A stretch of DNA of 64,000 nt from Planctomycetota bacterium (lineage in GTDB: Bacteria > Planctomycetota > JAJSAM01 > JAJVHW01). Of this stretch, positions 45,081-53,624 are shown piece by piece (position 1 is the stretch's first letter; every line of letters begins with the position of its first letter). The stretch spans positions 1 through 64,000 of the forward strand of contig JAIOPE010000071.1 of the NCBI GenBank assembly GCA_021414065.1, read 5' to 3'. The position numbers and the translations under genes are program-made. Under the pieces are notes generated by a model. That model made no database searches and was not told where the DNA came from. It saw only the letters and a program-made list of their open reading frames with translations.

Positions 45081-47663
45081 ATGCACGGTCACATGAGCCA
45101 GTTCGGATGCCGGCGTTGTGCGGAACTCGGCCAGTCGGCCCTGCTCGCCGCGAGCGGGTGGAAACCCTTCCAGTCGCCCGGCGCCCCGACGCAGTGGTCC
45201 CGCGACCGCAAGGTGGACGTCGAGCACGTGAAGCTCGAAATCCGCGTCCTTCCGGACACGAAGCGCATCGAGGGAACCGTGACGCACACTGTGCGGCCGT
45301 TCCTCGACGGTCTGACGACGCTCGAGTTCGACTGTCAGGAGCTGACGGTCGCGCGCGTCACGTCGGCGAAGAAGGCGTGCGCGTTCGCCATCGACGCGGG
45401 CAAGCTCCGGATCACGCTCCCCGCTCCCGCGAAGAAGGGCAAGTCGTTCGACGTCGCGATCGAGTACTCCGGCTCCCCGCGCCGCGGCATCTACTTCACC
45501 GGACCCGACGAGCACCGCCCGTCGAGGCAGATCATGGTGTGGACGCAGGGGCAGGACGAGGACTCGCGCTTCTGGTTCCCCTGCTTCGACTTCCCGAACG
45601 AGAAGCAGACCACGGAGGTCATCGCGACTGTCCCGCTCGGCATGAAGGCGCTGAGCAACGGGGCGCTGCTCTGGCAGAAGGACGACGCGAAGGCGGGCAC
45701 TTCGAAGTGGCACTGGAAGCTCGAGTTCCCCCACGTCGCGTACCTCGTCACGCTCGTGGTCGGCGACTTCGAGATCTTCGAGACGAAGTGGAAGGGCGTG
45801 CCGGTCACGTACTGGTCGCCGAAGGGCCGCATGGCCGACGTGAAGCGCACGCTCGAACGCACTCCGAAGATGCTCTCCCTCTTCAGCGAGAAGACCGGCT
45901 TCGCGTACCCCTACGCGCAGTACGCCCAGATCTTCGTGCAGGACTTCATCTTCGGCGGCATGGAGAACACGTCGGCCACGACGCTCACCGACACCTGCAT
46001 CGTGGACCGCGACTCCGAGTCCGAGGTCTGGATGGACGGTCTCGTCGCGCACGAGCTCGGACACCAGTGGTTCGGTGATCTCGTCACGTGCCGCGACTGG
46101 TCGCAGGGCTGGCTGAACGAGGGCTTCGCCACGTTCATGGAGACCGTCTGGAAGCGCGCATCCTGCGGCGCCGACGAAGAGAACTACTACCGCATGGGCG
46201 AGCAGAGCTCGTACCAGGACGAGGACGCGCGCCGCTACCGCCGCCCGATCGTCTGCCGCACCTGGCACGACCCGATCGAGGTGTTCGACGGGCACCTCTA
46301 CCAGAAGGGCGCCTGCGTGCTGCACATGCTGTCGCAGGAGCTCGGCGAGGACCTGTTCTGGGCGTCGATCGCGCACTACCTGCAGCGTCACCAGAAGGGC
46401 AGCGTGGTCACCGACGACCTGCGCCGCGCGATCGAAGACACGACCGGCCGGAACCTCGAGTGGTTCTTCGACGAGTGGGTCTTCCACGGTGGGCACCCCG
46501 ATCTCGACGTCTCGTGGAGCCAAGAGAAGAGCTCGCTCATCCTGAAGGTCCGCCAGACGCAGAAGGTGGACGAGATGACGCCGCTGTTCCGCTTCGGCGT
46601 GGAGGTGCGCGTCGAGACCGAGGCCGGTTCGGTCACGCGGAAGCTCGAGATCACGGACGCGGTACACAACTTCGTCATCGAGCTGCCCGGCGGCGAGAAG
46701 TCGAAGGTCAAGTGGGTGGCGTTCGACCCGGGCGCCCACCTGCTCCACTCCGGCAAGTTCGCGCAGAGCGACGAGCAGTGGGCGGCGTGCATCGCCGGCG
46801 ACTCCGACGCGGCGACGCGCGTCCGCGCGGCCCGCGCGCTCGGCGAGAGCGCAACACCCGCTGCGGTGGACGCGCTCGGCAAGGCGCTCGTCTCCGACAA
46901 GCTGTGGTTCGTGCGCGCCGAAGCGGCGCGCGCCCTCGGCGCCGTCAAGAGCACAGCCGCACGCGACCACCTGATCGGCCATCGCGCCGACAACGACTCG
47001 AAGGTGCGAGCGGCGGTCGCGGGGAGCCTCGGCTCGTTCCGTCACGACGGCACCGCGGCGGCGGCGCTCGTGGAGATGCTGCACGACGGCGAGCGTTCGC
47101 CCTCGACGCTGCTCGAGGCCGGCGTCGCCCTGGGACGCACGCGTCACTCGACGGCGCACGACAAGCTCGTGTCGCAGCTCTCACGCTCGTCGTGGAACGA
47201 CATGGCCCGTCGCGGCGCGGCTGCCGGACTCGGCGAGCTCGGCGCGGACGACGCGATCCCGGTGCTCATCGGAGAGCTCTCGCCGGACCGCCCCGACGTG
47301 CTGCGCGCGTCCGCAGCGGTGGCTCTCGGCAAGCTCGGTCGCGACAAGGCGTCCGACAAGGACCTGATCCGCGAGAAGCTGGAGGAGTTCGTTCGCGGCG
47401 GCTACCTGCGTCTCCAGATGTCGGCGATCGCTGCGCTGACCGAGCGCCGTGATCCGAAGTCGCTCGGTACGCTGCACGAGCAGGCGGCTCGCGATCTTGA
47501 CGGCAGGGTCAAGCGGGCGGCGAAGTTGGCGGCGGCGTTCATCGCGTCGGGACAAGACCGTGGCGACGACGTGCGCAAGCTCCGTGAGGAGCTCGACCGA
47601 CTGCGCGAGGACCACCGCAAGGTGCTGGACCGGGTCGAGAAGCTCGAGCGTCCGAAGAGCTGA
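45081..47663 (+). CDS. M1-family aminopeptidase with HEAT-repeat C-terminus
   Basis: An 860-residue zinc aminopeptidase. Exopeptidase motif GGMEN (292-296), HELGHQWFGD (H324, H328) and E347 in WLNEGFATFME, with correct x18 spacing. After the M1 core (to about residue 575) come HEAT-like repeats (AARALGESATPAAVDALGKA, RAEAARALGAVKSTAARDHL, AAGLGELGADDAIPVLIGEL) and a final coiled coil (KLREELDRLREDHRKVLDRV). No signal peptide; likely cytoplasmic. AAGGAG lies before ATG 45081. The frame further upstream is antisense-like shadow within the thioesterase gene. Confidence 0.94.
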   Translation: MHGHMSQFGCRRCAELGQSALLAASGWKPFQSPGAPTQWSRDRKVDVEHVKLEIRVLPDTKRIEGTVTHTVRPFLDGLTTLEFDCQELTVARVTSAKKACAFAIDAGKLRITLPAPAKKGKSFDVAIEYSGSPRRGIYFTGPDEHRPSRQIMVWTQGQDEDSRFWFPCFDFPNEKQTTEVIATVPLGMKALSNGALLWQKDDAKAGTSKWHWKLEFPHVAYLVTLVVGDFEIFETKWKGVPVTYWSPKGRMADVKRTLERTPKMLSLFSEKTGFAYPYAQYAQIFVQDFIFGGMENTSATTLTDTCIVDRDSESEVWMDGLVAHELGHQWFGDLVTCRDWSQGWLNEGFATFMETVWKRASCGADEENYYRMGEQSSYQDEDARRYRRPIVCRTWHDPIEVFDGHLYQKGACVLHMLSQELGEDLFWASIAHYLQRHQKGSVVTDDLRRAIEDTTGRNLEWFFDEWVFHGGHPDLDVSWSQEKSSLILKVRQTQKVDEMTPLFRFGVEVRVETEAGSVTRKLEITDAVHNFVIELPGGEKSKVKWVAFDPGAHLLHSGKFAQSDEQWAACIAGDSDAATRVRAARALGESATPAAVDALGKALVSDKLWFVRAEAARALGAVKSTAARDHLIGHRADNDSKVRAAVAGSLGSFRHDGTAAAALVEMLHDGERSPSTLLEAGVALGRTRHSTAHDKLVSQLSRSSWNDMARRGAAAGLGELGADDAIPVLIGELSPDRPDVLRASAAVALGKLGRDKASDKDLIREKLEEFVRGGYLRLQMSAIAALTERRDPKSLGTLHEQAARDLDGRVKRAAKLAAAFIASGQDRGDDVRKLREELDRLREDHRKVLDRVEKLERPKS

Positions 47664-47674
47664 CACCCCGCGGG

Positions 47675-47699
47675 GCCGGGCGCTTCGCAGCGCGCCGGC
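47675..47699. terminator. GC-rich hairpin between convergent genes
   Basis: GCCGG-GCGC, loop TTCGCA, then GCGC-G-CCGGC. The stem-loop lies 12 bases after the aminopeptidase stop and 15 bases after the convergent lipoprotein stop. No T run; likely a bidirectional terminator. Confidence 0.5.
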
Positions 47700-47713
47700 T
47701 CCGCGAGGACCAC

Positions 47714-48754
47714 TTACCTCGGGTCCCGCGGCAGCGTGATCTCGACGGCGTCCGTGCCCATCGGTGGTGCGGCGGCGGCCGCAGCGTCAACGACGACGGG
47801 CACGACCTTCCCGTTCGCGTACCGCAGTGCGTGCCGGCCTTCCGGAACGCCCGCCCAGCGGGCCCGGTAGAAGTCCCTATTCAAGCGCAGCGGCGGCACG
47901 GGAAGGTCGCCGTTCAGGAGCAACTCCGTGCGCGGATTGTCGCAGACGACCGTGGCGCCGCCCCGCGGTTGCGCAGCGACGTCGAGGACGACGTCCTCGC
48001 CCGCCGTCAACGTGGCGCGCATCGCGATCCAGCACCTGCCGTCGGCGCGCGCCGCCACGGCGAACGTCGCGCCGGGACGCAACTCCTTCAGCACCCACGG
48101 CCGCGGCGGAGCGATCTCCTGCGACACGCGCCAACTGTCCGACTCGGGTGCCGCGTTCTGGTCCCACACGGCGAAGCGCTGACCGCGTATGGTGTCGCGG
48201 ATCGCGGCCATCCGGGCGCCGGTCTTCTCGTCTGCGACGGTCACGGTGTCCGCACCGGAATCGGTCTGCTCGTTCCCGGTGAGACGCAGGCGGGCCCTCG
48301 GCGGCAGGTCGATGATGATCGCATCATCGGCGCCGTAGGTGCCCTCCGCGTGGACGTCCCACAGGATGCTCAGGATCGCTGGGGTCGGTTCCTCTTCCGC
48401 GTGGGCGATCCACTGCGTCCCCGGGCGGGCCGCGAGCAGGACGGGCTCTTCTCGAGCGAACCATGTGACAGTCGTCGGCTTCGAGCGCTTTCCGCCCAGC
48501 AACTCAGAGACGTACACCGCACGGTTCCACGGGAGATCGTCGTCCTGGCCGCTGTAGTAGAAACCGTACTTGCGCGGTTCGCCGGTCGGCGTCGCGGTCG
48601 GGCCGGGACCCACCGGCGGCTCGGTGCCGGGCGAGCAACCGCCGCACCCTGCGAACGCCGCGACGAACCCGCCGATCAGCGCGACGGTGACGACCAGCCC
48701 CGGGCGTCCGGAACCGTCGCTCGCGCCGAGCGGTCGGAACAGCGGACGGCTCAC
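47714..48754 (-). CDS. Putative lipoprotein, unknown
   Basis: A 346-residue exported protein with a signal sequence ending in a lipobox (GGFVAAFAGCGGC), then a Pro/Gly/Thr linker and a beta-rich region (FYYSGQDDDLPWNRAVYVSE, TEQTDSG-like strands, ADGRCWIAMRATLTAGEDVV, PEGRHALRYANGKVVPVVVD). I do not recognise the fold. GTG start overlaps the stop of the enoyl-CoA hydratase gene (GTGA). This start places the signal peptide after about 20 residues, a little far in but acceptable. Confidence 0.6.
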   Translation of the reverse strand: MSRPLFRPLGASDGSGRPGLVVTVALIGGFVAAFAGCGGCSPGTEPPVGPGPTATPTGEPRKYGFYYSGQDDDLPWNRAVYVSELLGGKRSKPTTVTWFAREEPVLLAARPGTQWIAHAEEEPTPAILSILWDVHAEGTYGADDAIIIDLPPRARLRLTGNEQTDSGADTVTVADEKTGARMAAIRDTIRGQRFAVWDQNAAPESDSWRVSQEIAPPRPWVLKELRPGATFAVAARADGRCWIAMRATLTAGEDVVLDVAAQPRGGATVVCDNPRTELLLNGDLPVPPLRLNRDFYRARWAGVPEGRHALRYANGKVVPVVVDAAAAAAPPMGTDAVEITLPRDPR

Positions 48755-49518
48755 GCCTTCTTCGTCCGTTTCTCGAGGAATGCAGTCATGCGCTCGTGCT
48801 TGTCCGCGCTGTCGAACAACACGGCCTGTGAGATCTGCTCGACAAGGAAGCCGGTGTCTTGCCCCGTGCGCGACGACGCGTTCATCGCGACCTTCGCGAG
48901 TCGCAGCGCCATCCGGCCCTGGGCCGCGATCTGACGCGCCATCTCCTGCGCCCGCTCCATGACGAGCTCGTCGTCCACGACGTGGTTCACGAGCCCGATG
49001 CGACCCGCTTCGTCGGCATCCACCATGCGGCCGGTGAAGATGATCTCCTTGGCGCGGCCGAGGCCGACGAGACGGGGCAGCCGCTGCGTTCCGCCGGCCG
49101 CGGGGATGATCCCGAGCGCGACTTCCGGCTGCCCGAACCTCGACGACCGCCCCGCGATGCGGATGTCGCACGCCATCGCGAGTTCGCACCCGCCGCCGAG
49201 GCAGTAGCCCGTGATCGCGGCGATCGTCGGGACGGGGAACTCCTCGAGCTTCTGGAACAGCCGCGCGTTGATCGCGAGGAGCGCCTCGCGGCTCTTGCGC
49301 TCGCGGAGCTGCGCGATGTCGGCGCCCGCCGCGAACGCCTTGCCTCCGGCGCCGGAGAGGACGAGCACGTTCACGTCGTCGCGGGCCGCGAGGGCGTCGA
49401 GCGCGGCGTGCAGGTCGTCGATCATCGCCTTGTCGATGGCGTTGCGCACGTCGGGGCGGTTCAGCACGATGGCCGCGATGCCGCCGTCCACGGCCACGAG
49501 CAGGTTCTTGTAGGTCAT
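48751..49518 (-). CDS. Enoyl-CoA hydratase/isomerase family protein
   Basis: A 255-residue crotonase-family enzyme: AAIVLNRPDVRNAIDKAMID, GGKAFAAGADIAQLRERKS (oxyanion hole), ITGYCLGGGCELAMACDIRI, QPEVALGIIPAAGGTQRLPR (both catalytic Glu regions, as in E114/E134 of true hydratases) and VVDDELVMERAQEMARQIAA. Most like 3-hydroxybutyryl- or short-chain enoyl-CoA hydratases. ATG 49516-49518 begins the family; the upstream in-frame ATG is inside the DTW gene leader. Confidence 0.9.
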   Translation of the reverse strand: MTYKNLLVAVDGGIAAIVLNRPDVRNAIDKAMIDDLHAALDALAARDDVNVLVLSGAGGKAFAAGADIAQLRERKSREALLAINARLFQKLEEFPVPTIAAITGYCLGGGCELAMACDIRIAGRSSRFGQPEVALGIIPAAGGTQRLPRLVGLGRAKEIIFTGRMVDADEAGRIGLVNHVVDDELVMERAQEMARQIAAQGRMALRLAKVAMNASSRTGQDTGFLVEQISQAVLFDSADKHERMTAFLEKRTKKA

Positions 49519-49594
49519 CCCCGCGATGCTACCTGCGGTCGGCGGGGTCGGGGAATGCCGAGCGTCGGCCGCCCCGCGCGCGGACACTCCGCCG

Positions 49595-50812
49595 ATGGCC
49601 CTGCCTCGCCGCCCGCTGAAGTACATCGAGACGCCCGCCGTGAAGCGCGACGAGTGTGCGCGCTGTCGGCGTCCGACGTCGGTGTGCTACTGCGCGGCGC
49701 TGACGACGATCGACACCGTCACGCGGGTCGTCATCCTGCAGCACCCGCGCGAGAAGGACATGCCGATCGGCACGGCGCGGATGGCCACGCTCTGTCTGCC
49801 TGGCGCGACGATGCACGTGGGTGTGCGTTGGGACGGAACGCCCGCGCTGCGCGACGCCGTCTCCGACCCCGCGCGCCCGCCGATCCTGCTCTATCCGGGG
49901 CCCGGCGCCCGCGACATCCTCACGGACCCGCCGACGGGACCCGTCACGCTCATCGTCGTGGATGGCACGTGGTCGCAGGCGAAGGTGATCGTGCGGGAGA
50001 ACCCGGGCCTCGCGTCGCTGCCTCGCTACGCCTTCCGCACGCCGGAGCCGACGCACTACCGCATCCGCCGCGAGCCGCGCGAGGAGTATGTCTCGACGAT
50101 CGAGGCGCTCATGCACGTCCTCGGCGCGTTGGAGGGCAACGCGGAGCGGTTCCGCGCGATGCTCGAACCGATGCACAAGATGATCGACGCGCACCTGACG
50201 AAGCAGGGCGGGCAGCACGTCGCGCGTGTGCGGCATCCTCGGTTCCACGGGCAGCGCGCGCCCGGCTTGGAGATGATCGCGGAACGCTGGAACGACCTCG
50301 TCTGCGTCGCAGGGGAAGCGAACGCGTGGCCCGCGTCGGCGTTCCCGGACGGCGCGCGCGACGAACTCCTCCACTGGGTCGCTCGCCGCGTCGCGACGGG
50401 TGAGACCTTCGACGTCGTGGCCCGCCCCGACGGCGAACTCGCGCCGCGGACGTCGGTCCACACGGAGCTCGACGCGGACCGGATCATGGCCGGGGTGCCG
50501 CGCGCCGAGTTGCTTGCACGGTTCGCCGCGTGGTCGCGGCCGACCGACGTCATCTGCTCCTGGGGCGGCCACAGCCCCGAGCTCTACGAAGCCCGTGCCC
50601 GCGGCGCGCTGCCGCAGGAGCGGCTCGACCTCCGCGCCGTCGCGCGACGCCTGACGCACCGGAAGGTCGGCACGATCGACGCGTTCGCCGAGAGCGTGAG
50701 CCCCGCGGCGGATGCGCCGCCGATGGACCTTCCGGACGGCCGCGCGGGGCGGCGTCTCGGCATGCTCGTGCGGATCGTCAGCGCGTGGCGCGGCCGCGAG
50801 GCCGACGCCTGA
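49595..50812 (+). CDS. DTW-domain tRNA aminocarboxypropyltransferase with extra C-terminal domain
   Basis: A 405-residue protein. The first ~200 residues are a DTW domain: zinc-binding CARCRRPTSVCYC, ILQHPREKDMPIGTARMATL and VVDGTWSQAKVIV (D-G-T-W form of the motif). DTW proteins add acp to uridine in tRNA or related RNAs from SAM. The next ~200 residues are an additional domain: NDLVCVAGEANAWP, LLHWVARRVATGETFDVVAR, RPTDVICSWGGHSPELYEAR and LDLRAVARRLTHRKVGTIDA, which recalls a degenerate DnaQ-like exonuclease fold. Start at MALPRRPLKY; the longer frame is not supported. Confidence 0.8.
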   Translation: MALPRRPLKYIETPAVKRDECARCRRPTSVCYCAALTTIDTVTRVVILQHPREKDMPIGTARMATLCLPGATMHVGVRWDGTPALRDAVSDPARPPILLYPGPGARDILTDPPTGPVTLIVVDGTWSQAKVIVRENPGLASLPRYAFRTPEPTHYRIRREPREEYVSTIEALMHVLGALEGNAERFRAMLEPMHKMIDAHLTKQGGQHVARVRHPRFHGQRAPGLEMIAERWNDLVCVAGEANAWPASAFPDGARDELLHWVARRVATGETFDVVARPDGELAPRTSVHTELDADRIMAGVPRAELLARFAAWSRPTDVICSWGGHSPELYEARARGALPQERLDLRAVARRLTHRKVGTIDAFAESVSPAADAPPMDLPDGRAGRRLGMLVRIVSAWRGREADA

Positions 50813-50820
50813 TCAGGGCA

Positions 50821-51858
50821 TCACGGGACGACGACGACCTTCCCGAACGCCTCGCGGCCTTCCATCACCCGGTGCGCCTCGCGAATGTCGTCGAGGGGGA
50901 GGACGCGGTCCACCACGGGGCGGAGTTTCCCGGCGCGGATGAGGTCGAGGATCGTCCAGAGCTCCGCGCGACTGCCCATCGTCGAGCCGAGGAAACTGAG
51001 CTGTTTGAAGAAGAGCACGCGCAGGTCGAACTTTGCGTCGAAGCCCGCGGTCGCGCCGCAGGTGACGAGGCGGCCGCCCCACACGAGCGACTTCACGCTG
51101 CCTTCCCACGTGGCCTGGCCCGTGTGCTCGAAGACGACGTCCACGCCGCGCTTCTGCGTGAGGCGCTTGACCGCCTGGACCCAGTCCTCCTTCGTGTGCT
51201 GGATGACGTCGTCGGCGCCGAGCGCCCGGCCGCGCTCGCACTTCGCCTCAGTGCTCGCCGTGGCGATCACGCGCGCGCCGAGGATCTTCGCGATCTGGAT
51301 CGCCGCCGACCCGACGCCGCTTCCCGCGGCGTGGACGAGCACGGTCTCGCCGGGGCGAAGCGCCGCGCGTACGACGAGCATGTGCCACGCGGTGAGGAAC
51401 GCCAGCGGCCACGCCGCGGCTTGCTCCCACGTCATCTCCGCGGGCTTCGGCAGCAGGTTCGCGGCCGGGACGACCTGGAACTCGGCGCACCCGCCGTCGC
51501 GCATCTCGCCGAAGATGCCGTAGCCCTTGCAGAGGTTGTCGGCGCCCGCGAGGCACTGCGCGCAGGTCCCGCACGAGAACCCCGGCGCGACGCAGACCTC
51601 GTCGCCGGCCTTCGCGTTCCGCACGGCCGAACCGACGCGCTCGACGACGCCCGCGAAGTCGCAGCCGAGGATCATCGGCAGCGGGAACGGGTGCCCGGGG
51701 ACGCCGCGGCGGACCCACAGGTCGAGGTGGTTCAGCCCCGCGACCTTCACGCGGACGAGGACTTCGTCGGGCCGCGGCTCCGGCACGGGCATCCGCTCGA
51801 TCGAGATCGCGTCGAGGCCGCCGTGCTGGCGGACGACGGCGGCGCGCATCGTGTCCAT
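50821..51858 (-). CDS. Zinc-type alcohol dehydrogenase/quinone reductase (MDR family)
   Basis: A 345-residue medium-chain dehydrogenase. GLNHLDLWVRRGVPG, GCDFAGVVERVGSAV, structural zinc site CGTCAQCLAGADNLC, NAD(P)-binding HAAGSGVGSAAIQIAKILGA and FEHTGQATWEGSVKSL. It is close to crotonyl-CoA reductase-like or YdjL-like zinc dehydrogenases in pattern; substrate unknown. CAGGAG before ATG 51856-51858. Divergent from the SDR gene, with about 95 bases between. Confidence 0.9.
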   Translation of the reverse strand: MDTMRAAVVRQHGGLDAISIERMPVPEPRPDEVLVRVKVAGLNHLDLWVRRGVPGHPFPLPMILGCDFAGVVERVGSAVRNAKAGDEVCVAPGFSCGTCAQCLAGADNLCKGYGIFGEMRDGGCAEFQVVPAANLLPKPAEMTWEQAAAWPLAFLTAWHMLVVRAALRPGETVLVHAAGSGVGSAAIQIAKILGARVIATASTEAKCERGRALGADDVIQHTKEDWVQAVKRLTQKRGVDVVFEHTGQATWEGSVKSLVWGGRLVTCGATAGFDAKFDLRVLFFKQLSFLGSTMGSRAELWTILDLIRAGKLRPVVDRVLPLDDIREAHRVMEGREAFGKVVVVP

Positions 51859-51954
51859 CGGATCGCTCTCCTGTGCGGGCCTTGCGCCCGCGCCCCCGGA
51901 CGTGTTCCATGGACGTCGCGTCCGGCATCGAACCCGGGGCGCGGAGGGTAGCGG

Positions 51955-52746
51955 ATGACGGACGGCAAGGGCTCCCGAAACGACGACGCGGCGGCGCGAC
52001 CGGCGCTCGTGACGGGCGGCGGCTCGGGGATCGGCCGGGCCGTCGCGCTGCGGCTCGCGCAGGACGGGCACACCGTCGCCGTCTGCGGACGGAGCCGTGC
52101 GAAGCTCGACGCCGTCGCGGGAGAGATCGCGGCGGCCGGAGGCCACGCCGTCGCGGTGATCCTCGACGTCACCGACGCCGTGTCGGTCCGCGCCGCCGTG
52201 GGCCGCGTCCGCGCGGCGATCGGCGACCCGCTCCTCGTCGTGAACAACGCGGGCATCGCCGAGTCGCGGAAGTTCGCGGACATCACCTGCGACGACTGGG
52301 ACGCCACGATGGCCGTGAACGTGACGGGGCCGTTCCTCGTCACGCAGGCGTGTCTCCCGGCGATGCTCGCCGCCGGATTCGGCCGCGTGGTGAACGTGGG
52401 CAGCACGGCGGCGGTGCAGGGGTTCCCGTACGTCGCGCACTACGTGGCGTCGAAGCACGCGCTGCTCGGGATGACGCGGGCGCTGGCGCTCGAAGTCGCG
52501 TCGAAGGGCGTGACCGTCAACTGTGTGTGCCCGGGGTACGTGGACACCGAGATGACCGCGCGCTCGATCGACGCGATCGCGGCGACCACGGGCCGCCCCG
52601 CGGCCGACGCCCGCCGTTCGCTCGAGTCGATGAGCCCGCAACGGCGGCTCATCTCGCCGACGGAAGTCGCGGATGCGGTGGCGAACCTCTGCGGCGAAGC
52701 CGCGCGCGGGATCAACGGGCAGGCGATCGTGATCAACGGGGGGTAG
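51955..52746 (+). CDS. Short-chain dehydrogenase/reductase (FabG-like)
   Basis: A 263-residue SDR enzyme: cofactor motif TGGGSGIGRAV, NNAGIAESRKF, catalytic Ser in GSTAAVQG and Y-x-x-x-K in YVASKHALLGMTRALALEV, then VNCVCPGYVDTEM. Likely a 3-oxoacyl- or 3-hydroxyacyl-CoA/ACP reductase, in keeping with neighbouring acyl-CoA genes. A 81-base gap separates it from the enoyl-CoA hydratase. Confidence 0.93.
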   Translation: MTDGKGSRNDDAAARPALVTGGGSGIGRAVALRLAQDGHTVAVCGRSRAKLDAVAGEIAAAGGHAVAVILDVTDAVSVRAAVGRVRAAIGDPLLVVNNAGIAESRKFADITCDDWDATMAVNVTGPFLVTQACLPAMLAAGFGRVVNVGSTAAVQGFPYVAHYVASKHALLGMTRALALEVASKGVTVNCVCPGYVDTEMTARSIDAIAATTGRPAADARRSLESMSPQRRLISPTEVADAVANLCGEAARGINGQAIVINGG

Positions 52747-52826
52747 CGGACCAGCCGCGGGCAGCGCTTCGCGAGTGTGTAGACTGGCCGCGGGTGCGGC
52801 GGATCGCCGCAGGAGGCTCGAGTTCC

Positions 52827-53621
52827 ATGCACTACCAGCACTTGCGCTTCGAGATCGCGGACGGCATCGGCACGGTCACCCTCGACCGGCCGGACAAGCT
52901 GAACGCGCTCACGTACGACACGTACCGCGACTTCGAGCACCTCACGCGCGAGGAGTCGCGCGACCCGAACCTGAAGGTGCTCGTGGTCCGCGGCGCCGGT
53001 GCGGCGTTCTGCGCGGGCGGCGACGTCGAACTCATCATCGGCGACCTCCTGCAGCGAGACGCTCGCGACCACCTGCTCTTCACGAAACTCACGTGCGACC
53101 TCGTTCGGAACCTGCGCGAGATGCCGCAACCGGTCATCTCCCAGGTGCGCGGCGTCGCCGCCGGTGCGGGCGCGGTGATCGCGCTGGCGTCGGACCTGCG
53201 GTACCTCGGGAAGTCGGCGCGGTTCTCGTTCCTCTTCACGAAGGTCGGCCTGACGGGCGCCGACATGGGCGCGGCCTGGCTGCTGCCGCGCGTGGTCGGG
53301 ATGGGGCGCGCGTCGGAGATCCTGCTCCTCGGCGACACGATCGACGCCGACGAATGCCACCGCATCGGCCTCGCGAACAAGGTCGTCGCCGACGAGGACC
53401 TGAACGACCTCGTCATGAAGACCGCGCGCAAGATCGCGGCCGGGCCGGCTGCCGCGCTCCAGACGACGAAGCGCATGCTGCAGCGCGAGATGGACATGGA
53501 CTTCACGTCTGCGATGGACGCCGAGATGATGGGCCAAGCGCTGCTTCTCATGAGCGAGGACCATCGGGAGTTCCACGCAGCGTGGACGGCCAAGCGTCCG
53601 CCCGTCTGGCGCGGGCGCTGA
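52827..53621 (+). CDS. Enoyl-CoA hydratase/isomerase family protein
   Basis: A 264-residue crotonase-family enzyme: VTLDRPDKLNALTYDTYRDF, GAAFCAGGDVELIIGDLL, VRGVAAGAGAVIALASDLRY, TKVGLTGADMGAAWLLPRVV. The GxGAxW arrangement instead of the usual catalytic Glu pair in GLTGADMGAAWLLPR suggests a reaction other than classical hydration, as in isomerase or dienoyl branches of the family. AGGAGG lies in front of ATG 52827. Acyl-CoA dehydrogenase follows after 3 bases. Confidence 0.9.
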   Translation: MHYQHLRFEIADGIGTVTLDRPDKLNALTYDTYRDFEHLTREESRDPNLKVLVVRGAGAAFCAGGDVELIIGDLLQRDARDHLLFTKLTCDLVRNLREMPQPVISQVRGVAAGAGAVIALASDLRYLGKSARFSFLFTKVGLTGADMGAAWLLPRVVGMGRASEILLLGDTIDADECHRIGLANKVVADEDLNDLVMKTARKIAAGPAAALQTTKRMLQREMDMDFTSAMDAEMMGQALLLMSEDHREFHAAWTAKRPPVWRGR

Positions 53622-53624
53622 CCG

